Position numbers and translations under genes: made by a program. Positions 1 to 7,656 of a DNA stretch of 64,000 bases are shown here, one piece after another. How positions within the stretch are numbered: position 1 is the first letter of the stretch; each line of letters opens with the position of its first letter. The stretch lies in the NCBI GenBank assembly GCA_003168265.1, contig PMSV01000024.1, positions 372,001-436,000 of the forward strand, written 5' to 3'. The notes beneath the pieces were generated by a model that was not told the origin of the DNA, ran no database searches, and was given only the letters and a program-made list of their open reading frames with translations. The DNA is from Chitinophagaceae bacterium (GTDB lineage Bacteria; Bacteroidota; Bacteroidia; Chitinophagales; Chitinophagaceae).

Positions 1-338
1 TTCACCATGAACTATCACCTCTTTGGTGGATGACCCTCGTGGGCCTGGGCCTCTATATGACCTATATACCTTTTAATTGTGTCTTTTTTGACCGCCTGAT
101 CGCCACATTCCGCTATGCAGGCAATGTGGGTTTTCTGATCTATGTAGCCGATTCCTTTGGATATTTCGGAAGCGTGGTGGTTCTTATCTCCAAAGAGATC
201 CTGCAAATCAAGCTGCAATGGGTGGAATTTTATTCCAGAGGGGTAATCGGATTATCCTTCCTTGGCATTCTGGGCGCTATTCTTTCGTTGATCTATTTTT
301 CAAATAAGTACAAAAAGATTTTAATTGAACATGGTTAA
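1..338 (+). CDS. DUF5690 family membrane protein, C-terminal part (cut by window start)
   Basis: The frame is open from base 3, so only the last ~110 residues are present. They contain hydrophobic segments typical of a transporter-like multi-pass membrane protein, with an aromatic-rich stretch (PLWW, MTYIPFNCVFFDR) and a basic cytoplasmic tail. I recognise the DUF5690 family, an MFS-like family of Bacteroidota that often sits next to a TIGR03364 FAD oxidoreductase and a phosphonatase. That is the arrangement here: the stop codon overlaps the ATG of the next gene, so the two are translationally coupled. The substrate is unknown; a phosphonate-related role is inferred only from the neighbour. 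Confidence 0.75.
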   Translation, partial: HHELSPLWWMTLVGLGLYMTYIPFNCVFFDRLIATFRYAGNVGFLIYVADSFGYFGSVVVLISKEILQIKLQWVEFYSRGVIGLSFLGILGAILSLIYFSNKYKKILIEHG

Positions 339-1461
339 TCATTCAGCCATCGTGATCGGTGCCGGAATAGTGGGAATAGCCACGGCAAGGGCACTAGCAG
401 AACAAGGTTATTCAGTTAGTGTTTTTGAAAGATCTGAAAGGGCCGTTGGAGCTTCGATCCGGAATTTCGGCATGGTATGGCCTATCGGACAGCCTTCCGG
501 AGCATTGTATGATCGTGCAAGGCGAAGCAGGGAGATCTGGACTGATATTTCTTCCCTTGGGGATATTTGGAGCGACCCGGTTGGAAGTTTACACCTGGCT
601 TATCATCCGGACGAATGGCAGGTTTTGGTGGAATTGTATGAGAATTTTTCAAAGGAGGGTAGAAACGTTTCATTGCTCAGTCCAAAAAAATTGGCTGAAA
701 AATCAGAGGCAGCAGTACTGGAAAACCTGATTGGAGGCCTCTACAGCGCTGATGAATTGATCGTCGACCCACGCGAAGCCCTCTCAGTTCTCCCTCTTTG
801 GCTGAAGGAAAAATACAAAGTGGATTTTCATTGGAAGAAATGTGTCTCCTATATTTCAGACCAGACCGCCTATGTGGGTAATGAAGAAGAATACGAGGCA
901 GATCTTATATTTATCTGCAGCGGAGCTGATCTCGAAACTCTCTATCCGGAAGAATACGTGAAACTTCCCTTGACGAAATGCAAGTTGCAAATGATGCGCA
1001 TGACCGCTCAGCCGGATGACTGGCGGATCGGACCCGCACTCTGCGGCGGCCTTTCCCTTGTCCATTACAAAAGCTTTGAGGCCGCTTCCTCCCTTCCTGC
1101 TTTGAAAAAAAGGTATGATAGAGAAATGGCCGACTACCTTGATTGGGGAATACATGTCATGGTTTCTCAAAATGCGGCGGGAGAACTTACAGTGGGAGAT
1201 TCTCACGAATATGCTCATACGCATGATCCCTTCGACAATGAATTGATAAATAAGATGATACTGGATTATCTGAAAAAATTCGCCAGGTTTAAAGATGAAC
1301 GCATCATGCAAACGTGGAATGGCATCTATCCAATACTTACCAATGGGGGAACCGATTGCTTTATAAGTCCGGATAGCAGTGTATATATCATCAATGCTGT
1401 GGGGGGTGCAGGCATGACACTTTCCTTCGGCCTTGCTGAAGAATTGGTGTCCGGACTCTGA
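331..1461 (+). CDS. TIGR03364-type FAD-dependent oxidoreductase
   Basis: A 376-residue flavoprotein of the DAO (glycine/D-amino-acid oxidase) fold. The N-terminal dinucleotide-binding loop GAGIVG lies at residues 10-15 and is followed by an acidic/basic FER strand end. A C-terminal GGAGMTLS closes the FAD site. The family is associated with phosphonate (aminoethylphosphonate-like) breakdown operons, where it would oxidise an amine. A TTG lies two codons upstream, but ATG 331 is preferred because it overlaps the previous stop in ATGGTTAA, a normal coupling. The product is cytoplasmic. No phosphonatase is visible in the window; it could lie upstream of base 1. Confidence 0.8.
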   Translation: MVNHSAIVIGAGIVGIATARALAEQGYSVSVFERSERAVGASIRNFGMVWPIGQPSGALYDRARRSREIWTDISSLGDIWSDPVGSLHLAYHPDEWQVLVELYENFSKEGRNVSLLSPKKLAEKSEAAVLENLIGGLYSADELIVDPREALSVLPLWLKEKYKVDFHWKKCVSYISDQTAYVGNEEEYEADLIFICSGADLETLYPEEYVKLPLTKCKLQMMRMTAQPDDWRIGPALCGGLSLVHYKSFEAASSLPALKKRYDREMADYLDWGIHVMVSQNAAGELTVGDSHEYAHTHDPFDNELINKMILDYLKKFARFKDERIMQTWNGIYPILTNGGTDCFISPDSSVYIINAVGGAGMTLSFGLAEELVSGL

Positions 1462-1555
1462 AAGGGATTTCGAATCCTTGAAAAAGGGTTATTTATCGGC
1501 TCTTTCACTTTCAGCTATTAAAACTGCCAAAAGGGGCAACTTCCCGGTTTATTTA

Positions 1556-1563
1556 TACTTTTG
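1556..1563 (+). promoter_or_regulatory. Bacteroidota -7 box (TACTTTTG)
   Basis: Exact match to the TAnnTTTG -7 element, 30 bases before the PAP2 gene start. I see no good -33 TTG at the usual distance. It would drive the three-gene PAP2-GT2-ArnT operon. Confidence 0.5.
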
Positions 1564-1593
1564 CAGCCTTAATCAACAATAGATCCCACTTAG

Positions 1594-2247
1594 ATGCAAA
1601 AGCCAGGGAGTATTTTTTTGGAAAACAGGATCTTCTTCACAGGTTATATATTGTTTCTGGCAATCTCCCTGTTTTTTTTGCTGATTTACGCCAAAGTCCC
1701 CGGGTTTTTTTTGCTCAATGGATACCATAGCGGACCCCTTGATATGTTTTTTCTGATCTATACGAATGTAGGGGATGGTTTGTTTTCCATCGGGATCTTC
1801 CTGTTCCTTCTTTGGCTTAGAAAACCATCGCCAGGCTGGGAAATCGTCTTTGCCTTTTTGCTTTCCGGGTTGGCTGTGCAGATATTGAAAAATGCTTTTC
1901 CCATGCCCCGGCCCAGAACCCTGATCGGTGACGAACATTACAATTATTTTATCAAGGAAGTCACACATGTCGGATACGCGAGTTTTCCATCCGGACATAC
2001 GGCTACCGCTTTTGGAACCGCAGCCCTGCTTTCCATTTTTACGAAAAAAAAGACATATACTTTGTTATTTTTAACGGCAGCCCTGCTGGTGGCTTATTCC
2101 CGGATTTATCTCGGACAACATTTTTTGCAGGATGTCTTCGCAGGCGCTCTTATCGGAGTTCCCTCTGCCCTTGTCGTTTATTCTGTTTTTAAAGCCCATC
2201 CGCGCTTGATTGATAAACTGACCAGGGAAAAAAGAAAATTAAAATGA
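1594..2247 (+). CDS. PAP2-family membrane phosphatase
   Basis: A 217-residue integral membrane phosphatase. The three signature motifs of the type 2 phosphatidic acid phosphatase family are present: K99 with RP at 106-107, PSGH at 132-135, and SR at 169-170 with H176 and D180. The histidines are the catalytic pair. Five or six hydrophobic segments surround them. Family members dephosphorylate lipid phosphates such as undecaprenyl pyrophosphate or phosphatidic acid on the outer face of the inner membrane. The stop overlaps the start of a glycosyltransferase (ATGA), and an ArnT-like transferase follows. Recycling of a polyprenyl phosphate carrier, or dephosphorylation of lipid A, is therefore the likely role. 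Confidence 0.85.
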   Translation: MQKPGSIFLENRIFFTGYILFLAISLFFLLIYAKVPGFFLLNGYHSGPLDMFFLIYTNVGDGLFSIGIFLFLLWLRKPSPGWEIVFAFLLSGLAVQILKNAFPMPRPRTLIGDEHYNYFIKEVTHVGYASFPSGHTATAFGTAALLSIFTKKKTYTLLFLTAALLVAYSRIYLGQHFLQDVFAGALIGVPSALVVYSVFKAHPRLIDKLTREKRKLK

Positions 2248-3005
2248 TCAATGGGAAAAAATTAGTGATTGTGCTTCCGGCGTATAACGCGGCTCTTACG
2301 CTGAAAAAAACCTATCTGGAAATCCCCTTCGATATTGTGGACGAAGTCATTCTGGTAGACGATAACAGCAGCGACGAGACAGTGAGGATCGGCCATGAGC
2401 TCGGTATTTCACATATCATCAGGCACGACAGGAACAGGGGCTATGGAGGCAACCAGAAAACCTGTTATAATAAGGCGCTGGAGATTGGTGGTGATATTGT
2501 AATTATGCTCCATCCGGATTATCAATACACGCCCAAACTTATTCCTTCCATGGCCTACCTGATTGCCAATCAGGTCTACCAGGTGGTTCTTGGTTCCAGG
2601 ACTCTCGGAAAGGGTGCTTTGAGCGGGGGAATGCCGCTTTATAAATACATTGCCAACAGGGCCCTGACTTTTTTTCAAAATGTATTGCTAAGACAAAAAG
2701 TGGCGGAATATCACACCGGTTACCGTGCCTTTTCGCGTGAATTGTTAGAGCGGATCAATTATGAGATCAATTCGGAAGATTTTGTATTTGACAACGAAAT
2801 GCTTTCCCAGATCATCTACCTGGGTTATGAGATTGCGGAGATCACTTGCCCGACCAAATATTTTGACGAAGCCTCAAGCATCAATCTGCGCCGGAGCATT
2901 ACCTATGGACTCGGAGTTCTAAGGGTTTCGGTGGTTCACCGGCTTTGCAAATGGGGAGTGATGAAGAGAAAAATGTATGACCCCCTTACCGTACAGAATG
3001 ATTAA
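2244..3005 (+). CDS. Glycosyltransferase family 2 (polyprenyl-phosphate glycosyltransferase type)
   Basis: A 253-residue GT-A fold enzyme. LPAYNA (residues 11-16) and VDDNSSD (38-44) form the nucleotide-sugar site, and HPDYQY at 90-95 occupies the metal-binding position. There is no C-terminal membrane extension, so it resembles soluble dolichol/undecaprenyl-phosphate mannose or glucose synthases. It starts inside the stop of the PAP2 gene (ATGA) and is followed 11 bases later by an ArnT-like transferase. The inferred job is to load a sugar onto undecaprenyl phosphate, which the next gene uses as donor. Sugar identity cannot be read from sequence. Confidence 0.85.
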   Translation: MINGKKLVIVLPAYNAALTLKKTYLEIPFDIVDEVILVDDNSSDETVRIGHELGISHIIRHDRNRGYGGNQKTCYNKALEIGGDIVIMLHPDYQYTPKLIPSMAYLIANQVYQVVLGSRTLGKGALSGGMPLYKYIANRALTFFQNVLLRQKVAEYHTGYRAFSRELLERINYEINSEDFVFDNEMLSQIIYLGYEIAEITCPTKYFDEASSINLRRSITYGLGVLRVSVVHRLCKWGVMKRKMYDPLTVQND

Positions 3006-3016
3006 TTTTCCCCTAA

Positions 3017-4687
3017 ATGCAATTCAGTAAAAGATCTTTCTTGATGATTATCGCGGCCACGGCCGCTCTTTTTTTCATACCCTTTCTTGGGAAAGTGCAT
3101 CTTTTTGATTGGGACGAGATCAATTTTGCAGAATGTGCCAGGGAAATGATGAAGCTCCACGACTATAGCAGGATTTATATTAATTTTAAGCCTTTCTGGG
3201 AAAAGCCGCCGATGTTCATGTGGATGCAGATCATCTCGATGAAGATATTCGGAGTCAATGAATTTGCAGCCCGCTTCCCTAACGCAGTATGCGGCATATT
3301 CACCCTGATGTCCGTTTTTTCCTGCGGTGCCAGAATCTATAACAGGAAATTCGGAATCCTTTGGGCCCTCGCATTCGGAGGATCTCTTTTCCCAAACATG
3401 TATTTTAAATCCGGGATCATCGATCCCTGGTTCAACCTATTCACCTTTTTATCGGTCTATCATTTCATCCTATATCATTGGATGAGAAATGGCTTTGACA
3501 AACCGGGATTAAGCGGATGGCCCTTGAACCATGTACTATGGTCCGGCTTCTTCATGGGACTGGCCATACTGACCAAGGGCCAGGTCTCTTTGATGATCTT
3601 CCTCATATGCCTGGGATCTTATTGGATCTATAACCGATTCAGGTTTTATTTCAATTGGGGCCATGCCCTTCTTTACCTGGTTATAGCCTTCGCAGTGACC
3701 ACCACCTGGTATGGCTATGAAACTCTCAAACACGGCCCTTGGTTCATCACCGAATTCATCAAGTATCAATACAGGCTTTTTACCACCCATGACGCGGACC
3801 AAAAAGGGTTTCTCGGCTACCATTATGTGGTTCTCCTGATCGGTTGTTTCCCTGCTTCCATATTGGCCATTCCCTCTTTTTTCAAGACCTCTTATACCAG
3901 CCATTTTGATAAGGATTTCAAAAAATGGATGCAGATCCTTTTCTGGGTGGTCACCATCCTGTTTACCATCGTGCAGTCGCGCATCATTCATTATTCTTCC
4001 ATGGCCTGGTTCCCCCTGACCTTTCTTTCTGCCTATACGATCTATAAATGGGACGCGAAAGCTCTTTCTTACAAAAAATATGCAGGATGGTTTCTCGCCA
4101 TTCTCGGCGGCATAATTTCCCTGGTGCTTCTGGCCACGCCCTATCTGGCAATGAATATCAATAAACTCATTCCTTATGTGGATGACAAATTCGCTCAGGG
4201 CAATATGGAAGCCTCTGTTCAATGGGGTGGTTGGGAAGCCATCGTCGGACTGCTGCTGGCCGCTTCCCTGGTCTTCGGGATCATTCAATTGAGGAAAAAT
4301 CATTTCCTCAAGGCAGCAGTGATTTTATTCGGGGGAACAGCTATCGTCATTTTTTTGGCATCCGCCATCATCGTGCCGAAGGTCGAAAAATATTCTCAGG
4401 GGGCTGCGATCGATTTTTTCATTCTACGGCAGGGAGAATCCTGTTATGTTAATACATTGGGTTATTTCAGCTATGCGCAGCTTTTCTATGTGAAAAAAGA
4501 TGTACCGACCAATCCCAATTCCTACAATGAGCAATGGTTGCTCACAGGCCCCACTGACAAGCCTGTATATTTTGTATCCAAAGTAGACCGGCTGGATCCC
4601 TACCTCAAATACAGAGATCTGAAGGAGCTCTACCGGAAAAATGGTTTTGTATTCCTGGAAAGATTGCCCCCGGCTGCCCCGAAATAA
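3017..4687 (+). CDS. ArnT/PMT-like membrane glycosyltransferase
   Basis: A 556-residue GT-C enzyme with about a dozen hydrophobic segments. The first extracytoplasmic loop carries the acidic motif DWDE (31-34) followed by FAEC, and then a KPP motif. These correspond to the catalytic Asp/Glu loop and the KPP of the ArnT (4-amino-4-deoxyarabinose transferase) and protein mannosyltransferase families. It would transfer a sugar from a lipid-phosphate donor to lipid A or an envelope protein, outside the inner membrane. Last gene of the PAP2-GT2-GT-C operon. It converges on the 2OG oxygenase gene with 5 bases between stops. Confidence 0.8.
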   Translation: MQFSKRSFLMIIAATAALFFIPFLGKVHLFDWDEINFAECAREMMKLHDYSRIYINFKPFWEKPPMFMWMQIISMKIFGVNEFAARFPNAVCGIFTLMSVFSCGARIYNRKFGILWALAFGGSLFPNMYFKSGIIDPWFNLFTFLSVYHFILYHWMRNGFDKPGLSGWPLNHVLWSGFFMGLAILTKGQVSLMIFLICLGSYWIYNRFRFYFNWGHALLYLVIAFAVTTTWYGYETLKHGPWFITEFIKYQYRLFTTHDADQKGFLGYHYVVLLIGCFPASILAIPSFFKTSYTSHFDKDFKKWMQILFWVVTILFTIVQSRIIHYSSMAWFPLTFLSAYTIYKWDAKALSYKKYAGWFLAILGGIISLVLLATPYLAMNINKLIPYVDDKFAQGNMEASVQWGGWEAIVGLLLAASLVFGIIQLRKNHFLKAAVILFGGTAIVIFLASAIIVPKVEKYSQGAAIDFFILRQGESCYVNTLGYFSYAQLFYVKKDVPTNPNSYNEQWLLTGPTDKPVYFVSKVDRLDPYLKYRDLKELYRKNGFVFLERLPPAAPK

Positions 4688-4692
4688 GCGTG

Positions 4693-5559
4693 TTATTTCT
4701 TTTTGCCTCCGAAGATCTTAAGGATCCTGCTGATGAATTTATCATTTGCTCCCAATTTCCCCTTGATAGCGGTGTAGGCGGCCAGCATGGCATTGTCGAT
4801 CTTGATCATGAATTTATTGTTCCCGTCTCCAGGCCTCGCCTGGTAGAAAGTGGCCCGGCGAAAGGGCTTTGACTCTTCTGTATAATAATAAAGTGCGATG
4901 GAACGCCGATGACGGTCCTCCGGGCAGGTCATGGGAATCGGGTGTCCGTGATAGGAATCGGCATCTGTACTAAAGACAACACAGCGGTTGAAGATGGGTA
5001 GGACTTCCTGCTCGCAACCCTTCATTTTCTTATCCCAGAGTTCAAGTTTGCCACCCCATTCTTCTTTCCAATCTTCATTGAGATAGACCAGGACATTGAC
5101 CCTGCGCTGCCAGGATTTTTGATGGGGATGGGCGGTGAAATCCGCATGTATGTTCAAAAACCCTCCGCGGCCGGATTGGTGTATGCCGCCACCCTCCAGG
5201 CTGTCATCCTCGTGCAGGTTTTGTATACCGGTCAATTCACTGAGAAATTTCAGAAAAGCGGGAGAATTAAGTTCATTGATGGTTTCCTTAATGGTCTGAG
5301 GGAGCAGGTCGATCTTGTTCAGGCCCTTTTTCTTTTCATTATAGTGGGAATAATTGATCCAGCCGTCTGAAGCATTCAACTCTTTGAATTCACGGATGCA
5401 TTCGTCCAGCGCTTCAGGATTCAGGAAATCCTCCAGCACGATGTGGGGGTAGGGATTGGCTGACTGGTATTTCTTGCTTAAAGAGGGGAGCTGTGCAGTC
5501 CACCTGGCATAATCGAAGATCTTTAAGACCGTTTCCACTGTGATTGATTTATTAGGCAA
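4693..5559 (-). CDS. 2-oxoglutarate/Fe(II)-dependent oxygenase (prolyl 4-hydroxylase-like)
   Basis: A 288-residue protein with the facial triad of the P4Hc/2OG-Fe(II) superfamily: H138 and D140 in IHADF, and distal H204 in SYHGHP. An arginine follows in RHRRS (about 218-219) to bind 2-oxoglutarate. Between them lie VNVLVYLN and EEWGGKLELW, typical of the jelly-roll core. Bacterial relatives hydroxylate proline or other residues in proteins or small molecules. The substrate cannot be assigned. It is transcribed alone, with stops almost touching the convergent GT-C gene, and is 36 bases upstream (in window coordinates) of the histidine kinase gene, which reads in the same direction. Confidence 0.8.
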   Translation of the reverse strand: MPNKSITVETVLKIFDYARWTAQLPSLSKKYQSANPYPHIVLEDFLNPEALDECIREFKELNASDGWINYSHYNEKKKGLNKIDLLPQTIKETINELNSPAFLKFLSELTGIQNLHEDDSLEGGGIHQSGRGGFLNIHADFTAHPHQKSWQRRVNVLVYLNEDWKEEWGGKLELWDKKMKGCEQEVLPIFNRCVVFSTDADSYHGHPIPMTCPEDRHRRSIALYYYTEESKPFRRATFYQARPGDGNNKFMIKIDNAMLAAYTAIKGKLGANDKFISRILKIFGGKKK

Positions 5560-5595
5560 ATATAGCTGGATTGCGTGAGCCAGCCCGGCCCCAGG

Positions 5596-6645
5596 TCAAT
5601 CCCTCCTGGCTTCCAGTGTGAATCCCACCGTGGTGCCAACGTCAGGGGTACTGCGCACGTGAATGCGCTGCTCATGGGCTTCGACGATATGTTTGCAAAT
5701 GGCCAGACCGAGTCCTGTGCCTCCCCTGTCCCGGCTCCTGCCCTCATCTGTGCGGTAAAATCGCTCGAATATCCTGGGAAGATGCTCTTCCTCGATCCCA
5801 ATTCCGTCGTCGCTGACCTCGATCAGGACATGTTTTTCATCCGTTTTGTAAATGCTAGCCATGATGACCCCGCTTGATCTGCCATATTTGCTCGCATTTT
5901 CCACCAGGTTGATCAAGACCATCCTTATCTTCTCCTTGTCTGCGAAAACCGTGATGGGGAACTCGCAGCCTTTCTTGATGAATGGGGTGATAAGCTTGTC
6001 CTGGGTCTTGATCGATAGGGATTCGAATACTTCCCTGATCAGGTCCTGGATGACAAAATTTAGTTTGTACAAGAGTTGTTCTCCGCGCTCCAGTTTTGAA
6101 ATTTCATCGAGGTCATTGACCAGGTTCACCAGCCGATCTATGTTTCTCGAAGCATTTTCCAGGAATTTCTTGCTGACCTCTGAATCCTCCATGGCCCCAT
6201 TCAGCAGCGTATCGACATATCCCTGTATGGAAAATATCGGAGTTTTGAATTCATGGGCCAGGTTCTGAAGGAATTCCTTCCGGTAGGCTTCATTTTTTTT
6301 CAGTATTTCGATTTCTTCATTCCTTTTCTCCCCCCATTTCTCGACGTCCTCCCGCACTTCATCAATGCTTTTCTTTGGAAGTATGTATTTGAAATAAACT
6401 TCTTCCTTCTTTGTAGCCTTGGTCTTGTAAATGAGTTTGTAGATCAGTTTGATCTTGCGGTAAATAAAAACTTCCAGTGTGAAAAGCACAAGAATGTATC
6501 CGAATCCAAAGATCAGCAGGAGAGAAAGAAGGCTGATCTTCCAATTATTGTCCGTAAAATAAATGCCTATAGAGACTGGCAGGGCAATCAGTCCTGCGGT
6601 AAATGCCGACAATTGTTTGGGAGAGAGATTTTTGGTCGAAAACAT
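5596..6645 (-). CDS. PhoR-like sensor histidine kinase
   Basis: A 349-residue membrane sensor. Two N-terminal hydrophobic segments (about 11-30 and 36-60) are separated by only a few residues, so there is almost no periplasmic sensor domain. A linker leads to the H-box QNLAHEFKTP with phospho-accepting H131. The N-box (NLVENASKYG), DNGIGI and GGTGLGLAI build the ATP-binding domain. I start at the ATG at 6645 rather than the alternative start 33 bases upstream, because MFSTKNLSPKQ immediately precedes the first membrane span. The cognate regulator lies upstream, reading in the same direction. This pair matches the PhoB/PhoR type common in Bacteroidota, but I see no phosphate transport genes nearby. 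Confidence 0.85.
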   Translation of the reverse strand: MFSTKNLSPKQLSAFTAGLIALPVSIGIYFTDNNWKISLLSLLLIFGFGYILVLFTLEVFIYRKIKLIYKLIYKTKATKKEEVYFKYILPKKSIDEVREDVEKWGEKRNEEIEILKKNEAYRKEFLQNLAHEFKTPIFSIQGYVDTLLNGAMEDSEVSKKFLENASRNIDRLVNLVNDLDEISKLERGEQLLYKLNFVIQDLIREVFESLSIKTQDKLITPFIKKGCEFPITVFADKEKIRMVLINLVENASKYGRSSGVIMASIYKTDEKHVLIEVSDDGIGIEEEHLPRIFERFYRTDEGRSRDRGGTGLGLAICKHIVEAHEQRIHVRSTPDVGTTVGFTLEARRD

Positions 6646-6736
6646 GATTGTGAACGGCTTTCGGTCGGGAAGGCCCAAAATATTAGATGCAAATGCAATT
6701 TCATCAATTTTTCCCTTAAATGCAGCATCAGTCCTG

Positions 6737-7417
6737 CTACATATCGAATTTATATCCTACCCCTTTAATGGTAGTGATGCAATCCAACCCCAGTTTTTGC
6801 CTGACTTTTCGGATATGCACGTCGATTGTTCGGTCGCCTACGATCACATCATTGCCCCAGACCTGGTTCAGTATCTCATTGCGAAGGAATACACGGCCTG
6901 GCCTGGAAGCCAGTAAGAATAGCAACTCGAATTCTTTTTTAGCCAGTATGATGTTCTTGTCCGATACCATCACTTCATACCTTTCCGCATCGATGCTCAG
7001 GTTGTCGATTTTCAGTGCCTTTCCTTCCGGTCCCTTGTTAACTCTTCTGAAAATCGCATTAACACGGCTGACGAGCACTTTCGGGCTGATGGGCTTGCTG
7101 ATATAGTCATCGGCGCCGGTTTCCAGACCCTTAATATGATTGCTCTCATCGTTGAGAGCAGTGAGAAAAATGATCAGCACATCCTTGAAAGCCGGTTGAG
7201 CGCGCAAGATCTCACATACTTCCATGCCGTTTTTCCTGGGCATCATGATATCCAGAATGATCAGATCGGGTTTGGTGGATTTCGCCTTGACCAGGGCATC
7301 TTCCCCGTCTTTGGCCGTCACTACCTCATAGCCTTCCTTTGAAAGATTATAATGCACGATTTCCAGGATATCGGGCTCGTCATCTGCGATCAATACCTTC
7401 TTTCCTTTAGGGTCCAT
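6737..7417 (-). CDS. PhoB/OmpR-family response regulator
   Basis: A 226-residue regulator. The receiver domain (1-120) has ADDEP for the acidic pocket, phospho-acceptor D56 in ILDIMMP, FLTAL and the conserved lysine in ISKPI. A C-terminal winged helix (about 130-226) has the expected DRTIDVHIRKVRQKLG recognition helix and a GVGYKF wing. It should act as a DNA-binding dimer when phosphorylated by the histidine kinase encoded just downstream. The two genes are 91 bases apart on the same strand. The 239-base divergent gap to the gene at 7657 probably holds promoters for both directions. Confidence 0.88.
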   Translation of the reverse strand: MDPKGKKVLIADDEPDILEIVHYNLSKEGYEVVTAKDGEDALVKAKSTKPDLIILDIMMPRKNGMEVCEILRAQPAFKDVLIIFLTALNDESNHIKGLETGADDYISKPISPKVLVSRVNAIFRRVNKGPEGKALKIDNLSIDAERYEVMVSDKNIILAKKEFELLFLLASRPGRVFLRNEILNQVWGNDVIVGDRTIDVHIRKVRQKLGLDCITTIKGVGYKFDM

Positions 7418-7656
7418 TATGTAAAAATTTACGCAAACCTAATAGAAATAACAGTCTTAGGGCGTTTTGATTGGGGACTTTACAATTTTTTAATATATAG
7501 ATAGCATAAAATAACGGAATATTTCGGGCGGAATCCTTATGTATATGAATTGACGGAGCCTGGTCCTTGTTCTCTATTATTTCCCCGTGCTTAGCTAATT
7601 CGTAGTAAATTCGTGTCTGGCTTATTCTTGGAAATATCAATGAAAAGACTATCCAG

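Noticed and set aside
1462-1500. AAGGGATTTCGAATCCTT hairpin after the TIGR03364 oxidoreductase
   Set aside because: Stem has a bulge, and no T-run follows on either strand, so it is not a supported terminator.
3536-4303. 255-codon minus-strand frame inside the ArnT-like gene
   Set aside because: Antisense to a clear membrane glycosyltransferase. Its product is charged and low in recognisable motifs.
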